From CAYVFM01 sp964546375 (GTDB lineage: Bacteria > Gemmatimonadota > Gemmatimonadetes > Palauibacterales > Palauibacteraceae), in assembly GCA_964546375.1 (NCBI GenBank), contig CAZJJO010000053.1, forward strand, positions 1 to 14,016: a stretch of DNA of 14,016 nucleotides. The letters are read 5' to 3'. Of this stretch, positions 1 to 5,952 are shown piece by piece. The position numbers and the translations under genes were made by a program. The notes beneath the pieces are model-generated. The model worked only from the letters and a program-made list of their open reading frames with translations, searched no databases and had not been told where the DNA came from. Positions within the stretch are counted from its first letter, which is position 1. Each line of letters opens with the position of its first letter.

Positions 1-56
1 ATGTGTTAGGCACGCCGCCAGCGTTCGTCCTGAGCCAGGATCAAACCCTCCAATTT
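1..56 (-). rRNA. rrs: 16S ribosomal RNA, 5' end only (partial)
   Basis: The reverse complement carries the universal 16S start: a GTTTGATCCTGGCTCAG block followed by GACGAACGCTGGCGGCGTGC and the CTAACACAT helix. Aligned with the E. coli 5' end, nucleotide 1 falls at about position 56, and the gene runs off the left edge. Only about 56 bases are visible, so taxonomic placement from this piece is weak. The GAGGGTTTGATCC and GGACGAACGC wording fits several GC-rich phyla. Confidence 0.97.
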
Positions 57-243
57 TTGAAGTGGTTCGTCGGGTGACGAGGCGCGGTCGAAGACCGACC
101 TCGACACCACGGTCCTGGCCGGAACGCGTGGTCCGAGCCACGAGGGCTCGGTTCGCGCCCGGAATTGATTCGCTTTGGTTCCCCATGGACCACGGGAAGC
201 GATGCCCGTAGCCCGTCGGGGCCCCACACGTCACGCACACCTT

Positions 244-257
244 CTTTTCAAAAAGCA
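244..257 (-). promoter_or_regulatory. boxA: boxA antitermination element of the rrn leader
   Basis: Read on the minus strand the sequence is TGCTTTTTGAAAAG. This closely matches the known bacterial rrn boxA elements (E. coli TGCTCTTTAACA, Bacillus TGTTCTTTGAAAA) bound by NusB-NusE. It lies about 40-50 nt after the inferred start and directly after a strong hairpin, the usual boxB-boxA order. The match is seen; the function is inferred from the family. Confidence 0.7.
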
Positions 258-259
258 GT

Positions 260-293
260 CGCGCGACGAATCGGCCGTGAGGCCCGTCGCGCG
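260..293 (-). promoter_or_regulatory. boxB-like hairpin upstream of boxA
   Basis: A perfect 8-bp stem pairs 260-267 (cgcgcgac) with 286-293 (gtcgcgcg). A smaller GGCC/GGCC stem with a GTGA loop (273-276 with 281-284) is nested inside. It begins only a few nucleotides after the predicted transcription start and ends just before boxA, as expected for the boxB stem of an rrn nut-like site. Confidence 0.6.
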
Positions 294-302
294 AGGACAT
301 GA

Positions 303-331
303 ATCCTACCCTCGACGGGGGTCGCTGTCAA
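303..331 (-). promoter_or_regulatory. rrn promoter, sigma70/SigA type
   Basis: On the minus strand a perfect -35 TTGACA (326-331) is separated by exactly 17 bp from TAGGAT (303-308), which matches the -10 consensus at four of six bases including the key T, A and T. The predicted start is near 296. A 14-bp perfect palindrome (336-349, TCCCCTCGAGGGGA) sits directly upstream of the -35 and could be an operator or chance. No A/T-rich UP element is seen. Confidence 0.8.
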
Positions 332-468
332 GCTGTCCCCTCGAGGGGATGGGACCCGGAACCGACCGTTCGGTCCCGGCCCCGGCAGGCCGTCCTTCGC
401 CTGCTCGCGTCCCCAGTCTACACGCCCCGCGAGGGGGATGTTCCGCCGGGGGGGCGCCGCCGCCGGGT

Positions 469-490
469 CGGCCGGCTCCGCCCCCGGCCG
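469..490 (-). terminator. Possible hairpin terminator after the FKBP gene
   Basis: A 7-bp perfect GC stem (469-475 with 484-490, loop of 8) lies 17 bases after the FKBP stop codon. There is no T-tract, so it is not a classical intrinsic terminator. In DNA this GC-rich such hairpins arise easily by chance, so this is a weak call. Confidence 0.25.
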
Positions 491-506
491 GGCCCGCCGG
501 CCGGCC

Positions 507-938
507 TCACTCGATCCCGACCAGCTCCACCTCGAAGACGAGGGTCCGGCCGGCCAGCGGGTGGTTGAGGTCCACGGTGATGGCCTCCTCGCCCACCTCG
601 GCCACCCACGCCGCCATCTCCTCGCCGTCGGCGCCCTCCACCGCCAGGGTCTGTCCGACCTCGGGGTCCAGGTCCTCGGGCAGGTCGCCGCGCTCGACGT
701 CGATGACCAGGTCGTCGCTGCGCTCGCCGTAGGCGTCGTCCGGCTCCAGCTCCACCTCGCGGCTCTCGCCCACCTCCAGCCCGGAGACCGCCCGGTCGAA
801 GCCGTCGATCACCTCGCCCGAGCCGAGCTGGAACTCGATGGGGTCGCCGTCACGGGAACTGTCGAAGACCGTGCCGTCGTCCAGGGTGCCCGTGTAGTGA
901 ACCCGCACCGTGTCCCCCGACTGCGCCTCACGCGCCAT
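507..938 (-). CDS. slpA: FKBP-type peptidyl-prolyl cis-trans isomerase, SlpA/SlyD type
   Basis: The 143-residue protein catalyses cis-trans isomerisation of X-Pro bonds and usually acts as a cytoplasmic folding helper. The FKBP part begins with VRVHYTGTLDDGTVFDSS (residues 11-28). It continues with GSGEVIDGFDRAVSGLEVGE (39-58), and the strand LVFEVELVGIE closes the domain. The insert-in-flap chaperone segment (about residues 68-125), with the AYGERSDD turn, marks the SlyD/SlpA branch. The histidine-rich metal-binding tail of SlyD is absent, so SlpA-like is the better name. The start at 938 is chosen because a GGGGAGAG ribosome-binding site lies just upstream and the family starts there; the frame stays open further upstream but without family similarity. 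It lies downstream of tRNA-His on the same strand. The family is certain; the symbol is less so. Confidence 0.93.
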   Translation of the reverse strand: MAREAQSGDTVRVHYTGTLDDGTVFDSSRDGDPIEFQLGSGEVIDGFDRAVSGLEVGESREVELEPDDAYGERSDDLVIDVERGDLPEDLDPEVGQTLAVEGADGEEMAAWVAEVGEEAITVDLNHPLAGRTLVFEVELVGIE

Positions 939-1010
939 CGTCGTCTCTCCCCGTGGGTCGCCGTTCACGATCTGCGTCTGTCCCGCCGGGACGGTCCCGG
1001 CGCCGAGCCC

Positions 1011-1040
1011 AACATAATCGGCCCCGCGGGCACGTGCGAA
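1011..1040 (-). promoter_or_regulatory. Candidate promoter for the FKBP gene
   Basis: On the minus strand TTCGCA (1035-1040) and TATGTT (1011-1016) are 18 bp apart, each matching consensus at four of six positions. The start would be near 1004, giving a leader of about 66 nt. It is one of the few AT-richer spots between the tRNA and the gene. Read-through from the tRNA promoter is an alternative. Confidence 0.35.
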
Positions 1041-1116
1041 ACGCGGCCTTGATGCGGGTTGCCGACGGGCCGAAAACGGCCGGCGGGGGCGGAGGGAGAG
1101 GTGCAGGGAGATCGAG

Positions 1117-1192
1117 GGTGAGCGACCGGATTCGAACCGGCGACCTCCAGGGCCACAACCTGGCGCTCTCACCTGACTGAGCTACGCTCACC
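1117..1192 (-). tRNA. tRNA-His (anticodon GTG)
   Basis: A complete cloverleaf can be folded by hand on the minus strand. It has a 7-bp acceptor GTGAGCG/CGCTCAC, D stem GCTC/GAGC with a 10-nt loop, and anticodon stem CCAGG/CCTGG with loop TTGTGGC (anticodon GTG, reading CAC/CAT). The variable region has 5 nt, and the T arm is GCCGG/CCGGT with loop TTCGAAT. The extra G(-1) paired with discriminator C73, the identity mark of histidine tRNA, is encoded and included. The 3' CCA is not encoded, so it must be added by the nucleotidyltransferase. Confidence 0.97.
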
Positions 1193-1208
1193 ACGCGCGA
1201 CGCCCCAC

Positions 1209-1236
1209 AATCTAGGTGCGGACCCGAGGCGGGCAA
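1209..1236 (-). promoter_or_regulatory. Candidate promoter for tRNA-His
   Basis: On the minus strand TTGCCC (1231-1236) and TAGATT (1209-1214) are 16 bp apart, each with four of six consensus bases. The predicted start, about 1202, is some 10 nt before the mature tRNA 5' end, a sensible distance for RNase P processing. Confidence 0.5.
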
Positions 1237-1404
1237 CCGGCCGGGCTCGCCCGCGGGCCGCCCTTCCCTACGCTCGGCGGGACCGGGACGTTCCGCCGCG
1301 GAACACCGCCGCCGGCTCCGGGGTGAAGCAGTCGCACGTCGCGCCGTCGCGGGCCGCGTGCGCCCCGCGCTCGACCGTCCTCGTCCACCCCGAACCCGTT
1401 CCCC

Positions 1405-2514
1405 ATGGCCTCCCGCCTCTCCATCGGCATCGTCGGGCTGCCCAACGTCGGCAAGTCCACCCTCTTCCGGGCGCTGACGGCCGTCTCGGTGCCGGCCGAG
1501 AACTACCCGTTCTGCACCATCGATCCCAACGTGGGCGTGGTCGAGGTCCCGGACCCGCGGCTGGATCGGCTGGCCGAGATCGTCGACCCGGACGAGGTGA
1601 AGCCGGCGGTGGTGGAGTTCGTCGACATCGCGGGCCTGGTGGAGGGGGCGTCCCGGGGCGAGGGGCTGGGCAACCAGTTCCTGGAGAACATCCGCGAGGT
1701 GGACGCGGTGGCCCACGTGGTCCGCTGCTTCGAGGACGACAGCGTCGCCCGGGCCGGCGGCGGGGGCGACCCGGTCTCCGACCTCGAGATCGTCCGGGCG
1801 GAGCTGGCCCTGGCCGACCTCGAGCGGGTGGAGCGCCGGCTGGAGGCGGCCGAGAAGCAGGTCCGCTACGGCGAGGAGGGCGCCGAGCGGGAGCGGGATC
1901 TCCTGGCGCGGGTCCACGAGCGCCTCTCCCGGGGCGAGCCGGCCCGGCGCGAGGAGATGGACGAGGACGATCGCAAGCTGCTCCGCGGCTTCAACCTGCT
2001 CACCGTCAAGCCGATGATGTACGTCCCCAACGTGGGGCTCGGGGCGGTGGAGGCCGGAGGCTCGCCGGAGGTGGACCGGGTCCGCCGGTGGGTCGAGGAG
2101 CACGACCCGGGCGAGGAGGTCGTGCCCATCTGCGCGCGCCTTGAGGCCGAGGTGGCCGAGCTGCCCCCGGACGAGCGGGCCGAGTACCTGGAGGCGCACG
2201 GGCTGGAGCGGAGCGGCCTCGACCGGCTCATCCGCGCCGGCTTCCGGCTGCTCGGCCTGCACACCTTCTTCACCTGGAACGAGACCGAGCTGCGGGCCTG
2301 GACCCTGCGGCAGGGGGCCCGTGCCCCCGAGGCCGCCGGCCGGATCCACACCGACTTCGAGGAGAACTTCATCCGGGCCGAGACGATCCACTACGACGAC
2401 TTCGTGGAGATCGGCTCCATGCAGGACGCCCGCGACCGGGGCCAGGTCCGCTCGGAGGGGAAGGACTACGTGGTCCGGGACGGCGACATCCTGATGATCC
2501 GGTCCGGCGCCTGA
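1405..2514 (+). CDS. ychF: Redox-regulated ATPase / Obg-like nucleotide-binding protein YchF
   Basis: YchF is a conserved P-loop ATPase of the Obg-related TRAFAC class that binds ribosomes and takes part in translation and stress responses. The 369 residues match the family's usual length. The P-loop GLPNVGKST is at 11-19, the switch/G3 region DIAGLVEGAS at 74-83, and GLGNQFLENIREVDA follows at 88. A coiled-coil arm lies at about 130-190, NLLTVKPMMYVPNV at 197-210, and the C-terminal TGS domain has ELRAWTLRQG, RIHTDFEENFIRAE and DGDILMIR. The family's usual ANV after the LLT-KP strand reads PNV here. The first ATG is the natural start, but the 30 bases before it are C-rich with no Shine-Dalgarno, so initiation may be leaderless or SD-independent. 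No convincing promoter was found between tRNA-His and this gene. Confidence 0.97.
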   Translation: MASRLSIGIVGLPNVGKSTLFRALTAVSVPAENYPFCTIDPNVGVVEVPDPRLDRLAEIVDPDEVKPAVVEFVDIAGLVEGASRGEGLGNQFLENIREVDAVAHVVRCFEDDSVARAGGGGDPVSDLEIVRAELALADLERVERRLEAAEKQVRYGEEGAERERDLLARVHERLSRGEPARREEMDEDDRKLLRGFNLLTVKPMMYVPNVGLGAVEAGGSPEVDRVRRWVEEHDPGEEVVPICARLEAEVAELPPDERAEYLEAHGLERSGLDRLIRAGFRLLGLHTFFTWNETELRAWTLRQGARAPEAAGRIHTDFEENFIRAETIHYDDFVEIGSMQDARDRGQVRSEGKDYVVRDGDILMIRSGA

Positions 2515-2564
2515 AACCCGTGTCCGATCCGGCCCGTAGGGGAGGACGAGCCGGAGGGTGAACC

Positions 2565-2587
2565 GGCCGGCGGGCAGAACGCCGGCC
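2565..2587 (+). terminator. Hairpin between ychF and the TM2 gene
   Basis: A perfect 8-bp stem, GGCCGGCG (2565-2572) with CGCCGGCC (2580-2587), encloses a 7-nt loop GGCAGAA. It sits after the ychF stop and 7 bases before the next gene's ribosome-binding site (2595-2600). It lacks a T-tract. It may be a partial terminator, a transcript-stabilising stem or a control on the next gene's translation; which one cannot be told. Confidence 0.35.
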
Positions 2588-2606
2588 CGGACATGGAGGG
2601 ATCGCG

Positions 2607-3101
2607 ATGTACAGGAACAGCGTCGGCTACGGCCTGTGGTGCCTCTTCTTCCTCGGGCTGGCGGGCATCCACCGCATCTACCTGGGGAAGTACGGCACCG
2701 GGATCCTGTGGCTGCTGACGGCCGGCCTCTTCGGCATCGGCCAGTTCGTCGACCTCTTCCGGATGAAGAAGCTGGTCCGGGAGGCCAACGTCCGCGACGG
2801 CCACCTGCCCCACCCCCGCTACCGCCACCTGGTGGCCGGCGAGACCGCGCCGGCTCCGGAGCCGAACGGCGCCGCCGACGGCGACGCCCCGGGGACCGAG
2901 GAGGACGTCATGCAGGAGCTGCTGCGGGCCGCCGAGAAGCGGGACGGCTCCCTGTCCGTCACGCAGGGCGTGGCCGCCACCGGCCTCTCCTTCTCCGAGG
3001 TCGAGGACCGGCTCCGGGAGATGGTGGCCTCCGGCTACGTCGACGTGGACAACCACCCCGAGACCGGCGTCGTCGTCTACCGCTTCACCGAGCTGGCCTG
3101 A
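2607..3101 (+). CDS. TM2-domain membrane protein with winged-helix-like C-terminus
   Basis: The 164-residue protein starts with a TM2 domain. A first membrane helix (about 6-20) leads into the hallmark GIHRIYLGKYGTG (20-32), then a second helix (about 33-48) ends in the conserved Asp of QFVDLFRM. TM2 domains are found in many small bacterial membrane proteins and have no settled biochemical role. A charged linker (about 53-98) follows. The tail (99-164), with LSVTQGVAATGLSFSEVEDRLREMVASG and a two-strand wing (YVDVDNHP...VVVYRF), looks like a winged helix, so it may sense something at the membrane or bind nucleic acid; that is inference. A GGAGGG ribosome-binding site at 2595-2600 supports the start. 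It lies 92 bp after ychF on the same strand and is followed by the repeat region. Confidence 0.85.
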   Translation: MYRNSVGYGLWCLFFLGLAGIHRIYLGKYGTGILWLLTAGLFGIGQFVDLFRMKKLVREANVRDGHLPHPRYRHLVAGETAPAPEPNGAADGDAPGTEEDVMQELLRAAEKRDGSLSVTQGVAATGLSFSEVEDRLREMVASGYVDVDNHPETGVVVYRFTELA

Positions 3102-3120
3102 GCCCGGAGCCGCCCGCCCC

Positions 3121-3488
3121 CCCCGCGACGACGGGCGAGGACCGGGGCGGAGGGTTCCGCGAGCGAACCCTGCGAGTGCTCACACTCGGGGTGAGCGATG
3201 AGCGACCGCCCCCCGGCCAGCCGTTCCGCCGTTCCCCCGGCCTTAGCCGGAGCGGCCCGGCGCCCCCCCGCGACGACGGGCGAGGACCGGGGCGGAGGGT
3301 TCCGCGAGCGAACCCTGCGAGTGCTCACACTCGGGGTGAGCGATGAGCGACCGCCCCCCGGCCAGCCGTTCCGCCGTTCCCCCGGCCTTAGCCGGAGCGG
3401 CCCGGCGCCCCCCCGCGACGACGGGCGAGGACCGGGGCGGAGGGTTCCGCGAGCGAACCCTGCGAGTGCTCACACTCGGGGTGAGCGA
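3121..3488. repeat. Perfect 145-bp tandem repeat, about 2.5 copies
   Basis: Copy 1 (3121-3265) and copy 2 (3266-3410) appear identical base by base. Copy 3 (3411-3488) is identical for its first 78 bases and then diverges. The block fills the convergent gap between the TM2 gene and the small minus-strand gene (3102-3556), which otherwise contains no gene. The unit is not a multiple of three, so open frames crossing it shift frame between copies and are not credible. Each unit contains two short perfect hairpins: GGGTTC/GAACCC, and CGAGTG/CACTCG with a CTCA loop. Perfect identity points to recent duplication by slippage or unequal exchange, or to an assembly artefact. Confidence 0.95.
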
Positions 3489-3516
3489 CCGGAGCCCTCC
3501 GCCCCGGTCCTCGCCC
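3423..3516. terminator. Long inverted repeat enclosing two hairpins; likely bidirectional terminator
   Basis: A perfect 22-bp inverted repeat (3423-3444 with 3495-3516) encloses 50 bases that contain the two hairpins of the third repeat copy (3442-3447 with 3455-3460; 3463-3468 with 3473-3478). It lies between convergent genes: 321 bases after the TM2 stop and 40 bases after the stop of the minus-strand gene. That location fits a shared terminator. Neither side has a T-tract, so intrinsic termination is not proven. The innermost pairs of the long stem compete with the GGGTTC hairpin. Confidence 0.5.
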
Positions 3517-3556
3517 CCCCCACTTCACCGCCCCGGCGCCGGTGTCCTCCGGCGCC

Positions 3557-3892
3557 TCACGCCGCGGCCACCTCCAGCCGCCGCACCAGCTCGTCGGACA
3601 CCTCCCCCTCGAGGTTCCATTCGTCCAGGTACGGGTTCGCGTCCCGGCGCTGGAGGTACTCGTTGAGCAGCCCCCGCAGGTGCGCGTCCGTCGGCCAGGG
3701 CCGCTCGCCCTCGAGCGCGCCCACCAGCGCGTCGATGGTGTAGTGGCCCTCCACCTGGGGGGCGATGGGGTCGAGGGCCCAGAAGTACCGGGCCACCACC
3801 TCCAGCTCGGCCTCCCGCACCGCCGGCAGCAGCTCCTCGCGGACCTCCCGCCGCGCCTCCATCACGTCCTCGTGGGTGATCCGATCCGCCAT
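3557..3892 (-). CDS. Small acidic soluble protein of unknown function
   Basis: I do not recognise this 111-residue protein. It has no signal peptide or membrane segment, is rich in Glu, Arg and Ala, and should be mostly helical. Visible stretches include a charged N-terminal helix (MEARREVREELLPAVREAEL, 11-30), an aromatic VARYFWALDPIAPQVEGHY segment (33-51) and PYLDEWNLEGEVSDELVRRL near the end. GGAGGAGG just before the ATG at 3892 and consistent codon use support a real gene. It is transcribed divergently from hemQ across a 168-bp gap, which could hold promoters for both, although none stands out. The neighbourhood gives only a weak hint of a link to heme supply. No cysteine is present; a few His and Tyr could bind a ligand, but nothing indicates which. 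Confidence 0.8.
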   Translation of the reverse strand: MADRITHEDVMEARREVREELLPAVREAELEVVARYFWALDPIAPQVEGHYTIDALVGALEGERPWPTDAHLRGLLNEYLQRRDANPYLDEWNLEGEVSDELVRRLEVAAA

Positions 3893-4060
3893 GGCCTCCT
3901 CCGACGTCGTGGGGTCGTCGGCGGGCCGCGTCTCGGCCCCGCCCGTCCGCCGGGACGCGGCCGCAAGTCCCGTTCTCCGGGGGAGGCGTTGCCCGTCCGG
4001 AGCCGGCCGCCCAGCTTGCCGCGCGAGCGCACGAGACGTTCCCCCACGACGGAGTCGCCC

Positions 4061-4891
4061 ATGCCCGACACCCGCCTCGCCCCCCTCACCGTGGAGGGCT
4101 GGTACGTCCTCCACCAGGGCCTGCGCGTCGCCTGGCCCCGCCTCCGGGAGCTGCCCGGAGAGGAGCGCCGGGCCCGGGCCGAGCAGCTCGCCGACGTCCT
4201 GGACGGGTGGAGCGACCTCGGCGAGGAGGGATGGTCGGGCGCCTACCGGGTCGCCGGCGGGGGGCTCGACCTCCTGCTGGTCCACTTCCGCGACGACCTG
4301 GACGGCCTCCTGTCCGCCGAGCGCCGGCTCCGCCGCACCGCCCTCTGGGACCAGCTCTACCGGGAGATGGACTACACCTCGGTGGTGGAGCTGGGCCTGT
4401 ACCGGGCCACGCGGGAGGCGGTCGAGGAGCTGCGCGACGACGGAGTGGATCCCCGCTCGGAGGAGGGCCGGGAGCGCCTCCGGGCGGTCGCCGAGGAGCA
4501 GCGGGCCCAGCCCTACGTGCGGGACCGCCTGCACCCCCGGCAGCCGGACGACATGCCCTACGTCTGCTTCTATCCCATGGACAAGCGGCGGGCGCCCGGG
4601 CAGAACTGGTACACGCTGCCCCTGGAGGAGCGGAACGAGCTGATGGTGGAGCACGGGAACATCGGCCGGCGGTACGCGGGCCGGGTCTCCCAGGTCATCA
4701 CCGGCTCGGTGGGCTTCGACGACTGGGAGTGGGGCGTCACCCTGTTCGCCGGCGATCCCCTGCTCTTCAAGGAGCTGGTGACGGAGATGCGCTACGACGA
4801 GGTCAGCGCGGTCTACGCCGAGTTCGGCCCCTTCTGGGTCGGCCGGCGCGTGGGCCCCGCCGACCTGGCCGACGAGCTGGCCGAGGTCTGA
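4061..4891 (+). CDS. hemQ: Coproheme decarboxylase HemQ (chlorite dismutase family)
   Basis: HemQ converts iron-coproporphyrin III (coproheme) to heme b using hydrogen peroxide, the last step of the coproporphyrin-dependent heme pathway; it is cytoplasmic. The 276 residues fit the family. The catalytic tyrosine is in CFYPMDKRR (Tyr171), the proximal heme histidine in MVEHGNIGR (His198), and the distal-side Gln211 in SQVITGS. SVGFDDWEWGVTLFAGDPLLFKELVTEMRYDEVSA (216-250), with AEFGPFWVG after it, is the C-terminal ferredoxin-like fold. The longer in-frame reading upstream is discarded because GGAG lies 6 bases before the ATG at 4061 and similarity starts there. Chlorite-detoxifying relatives carry a distal arginine at the position of Gln211, so a decarboxylase role is favoured. 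It converges on ctaB with only 13 bases between stop codons, so transcripts may overlap. Heme b from HemQ is the substrate of CtaB. Confidence 0.95.
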   Translation: MPDTRLAPLTVEGWYVLHQGLRVAWPRLRELPGEERRARAEQLADVLDGWSDLGEEGWSGAYRVAGGGLDLLLVHFRDDLDGLLSAERRLRRTALWDQLYREMDYTSVVELGLYRATREAVEELRDDGVDPRSEEGRERLRAVAEEQRAQPYVRDRLHPRQPDDMPYVCFYPMDKRRAPGQNWYTLPLEERNELMVEHGNIGRRYAGRVSQVITGSVGFDDWEWGVTLFAGDPLLFKELVTEMRYDEVSAVYAEFGPFWVGRRVGPADLADELAEV

Positions 4892-4904
4892 GCCCGGCCG
4901 ACCC

Positions 4905-5810
4905 TCAGGCCCAGCGGACGTCCAGCGCCAGGGCCGCCAGCACGGTGGGGAGGTAGGCCAGCGAGACCAGGAACAGCCGGCGGGCCGCCGCCTCGGTCGA
5001 CGACCGGGCGAAGGCCATCGAGACGGCCAGGTAGACGGCTCCGGCCAGGCCCGCCGCGGCCGCGAACCCGGGGCCGGCGACGCCGCCCCACCACGCCGCC
5101 AGGCTCACCGGCAGCAGGCCCGCCGCCGAGAGCACCGCCGAGCGCCCCGAGAGCACGCCCTCCGGATCCTCGACGGCCAGCACCGAGAAGCCGGCCCGCC
5201 GGTAGTCGTCCCGCAGCAGCCATCCCAGGGCCAGGAAGTGCGGCAGCTGCCAGAGGAAGAGCACGCCGAACAGCGCCAGGCCGGTCGCCCCGACCGAGCC
5301 CGTGACGGCGACCCATCCGCCCAGCGCCGGGAGGGCGCCCGGGACGGCCCCCACCAGCAGGGAGATCGGCGACCGCCGCTTCATCGGCGTGTAGGCCGCC
5401 ACGTACAGGACCGCCGCGGCCAGGCCGAGCAGCGCGGTGGGCGCGTTCGTGCCCGCCGCCAGCCACGCCGCGCCCGACCCCACCAGGGCCGTCCCCCAGA
5501 GGGCGGCCTGCCGGCTCCGCACCCGCCCCGCCGGCAGCGGCCGGGCCCGCGTGCGCTCCATCCGGGCGTCCGCCTCGCGCTCGAGCCACTGGTTCAGGGT
5601 GTTGGTCCCCCCCGACAGCAGGAGGGTCCCGGCGGCGAGGTGGACCAGCGTGCCCGCCGAGCCCGCCCCGGCCGCCAGGGCGGCGGCCACCGCCGTGAAG
5701 GTGACCAGGAGGGTGATCCGCGGCTTGGTGAGCCGCAGCAGGTCCCCGGCGCCGGGGATCGCGGGGGCGGGCGCGGCGCCCGCTGTCGCCTGCGGGGGGA
5801 TGCGGCTCAT
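4905..5810 (-). CDS. ctaB: Protoheme IX farnesyltransferase (heme O synthase)
   Basis: CtaB transfers a farnesyl group from farnesyl diphosphate to heme b to give heme O, the precursor of heme A for the aa3 oxidase. The 301-residue protein has the hydrophobic UbiA-type fold with about eight or nine membrane helices. Motifs are LLRLTKPRITLLV (24-36), the Asp-rich loop N73-x3-E77-x3-D81 followed by RMERTRARPLPAGR, YTPMKRRSPISLLVGAVPGALP (140-161), and LWQLPHFLALGWLLRDDYRRAGF (186-208). The first acid of the Asp-rich motif is Glu instead of the common Asp, a conservative change. It is the last gene of the oxidase operon, 142 bp after the duplicated membrane protein. The ATG at 5810 has only a poor, distant purine stretch before it, so a slightly different start is possible. 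Confidence 0.95.
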   Translation of the reverse strand: MSRIPPQATAGAAPAPAIPGAGDLLRLTKPRITLLVTFTAVAAALAAGAGSAGTLVHLAAGTLLLSGGTNTLNQWLEREADARMERTRARPLPAGRVRSRQAALWGTALVGSGAAWLAAGTNAPTALLGLAAAVLYVAAYTPMKRRSPISLLVGAVPGALPALGGWVAVTGSVGATGLALFGVLFLWQLPHFLALGWLLRDDYRRAGFSVLAVEDPEGVLSGRSAVLSAAGLLPVSLAAWWGGVAGPGFAAAAGLAGAVYLAVSMAFARSSTEAAARRLFLVSLAYLPTVLAALALDVRWA

Positions 5811-5952
5811 CGCGGCGATCGCCTCTCTCGGGGGGATCCGGGGACCTCGGACCGGCCTCGTCTCGGACGTCCGGCCGGGCGCACTAGGATCGGCCCGCGG
5901 GGCGGTCGTCGCAAGTGGAGGACCGACCGGCGGCCGGGGGGGCGGCGCCGGG

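Larger units (their letters stand above)
57..296 (-). promoter_or_regulatory. rrs leader: rRNA operon leader (transcribed spacer before 16S)
   Basis: This stretch, from the inferred transcription start (about 296) to the 16S 5' end, shows no plausible protein gene. In transcript order it holds a boxB-like stem, a boxA-like sequence and then further hairpins. Visible stems are 133-139 with 145-151 (CCGAGCC with GGCTCGG) and an imperfect one at about 79-102. Such leaders normally recruit Nus factors and supply the 5' strand of the 16S processing stem. The matching 3' strand lies outside the window, so the processing role is inferred. Confidence 0.7.

Noticed and set aside
1116..1130. 15-base exact match between the tRNA-His 3' end and the end of the repeat block (3479-3493), considered as an integration or att site
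   Set aside because: In 14 kb of DNA this GC-rich, matches of this length are expected by chance. There is no integrase, no tRNA duplication and no mobile gene nearby.
928..2391. Long open frame on the minus strand opposite ychF
   Set aside because: It is a shadow of GC-rich third positions: low-complexity Pro/Gly/Arg/Ala/Leu protein, no recognisable domain, and it overlaps tRNA-His and a firmly identified ychF.
3121..3488. CRISPR array
   Set aside because: The units are directly adjacent with no unique spacers, and the 145-bp length is far too long for CRISPR repeats. No cas genes are present.
3198..3743. Repeated open frames (starting MSDRPPASRS) across the tandem repeat
   Set aside because: The repeat is 145 bp, so the frame changes in each copy. 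The proteins are low-complexity, and identical text in two frames reflects the DNA repeat rather than coding selection.
3893..4060. Divergent promoters between the small gene and hemQ
   Set aside because: Some TTG-containing hexamers are present, but none has an acceptable -10 partner at the right spacing on either strand.
5845..5925. Promoter in the 142-bp gap before ctaB
   Set aside because: TTGCGA with a weak GATCCT 17 bp later was seen on the minus strand, but the -10 matches only three of six bases. Not strong enough to call.
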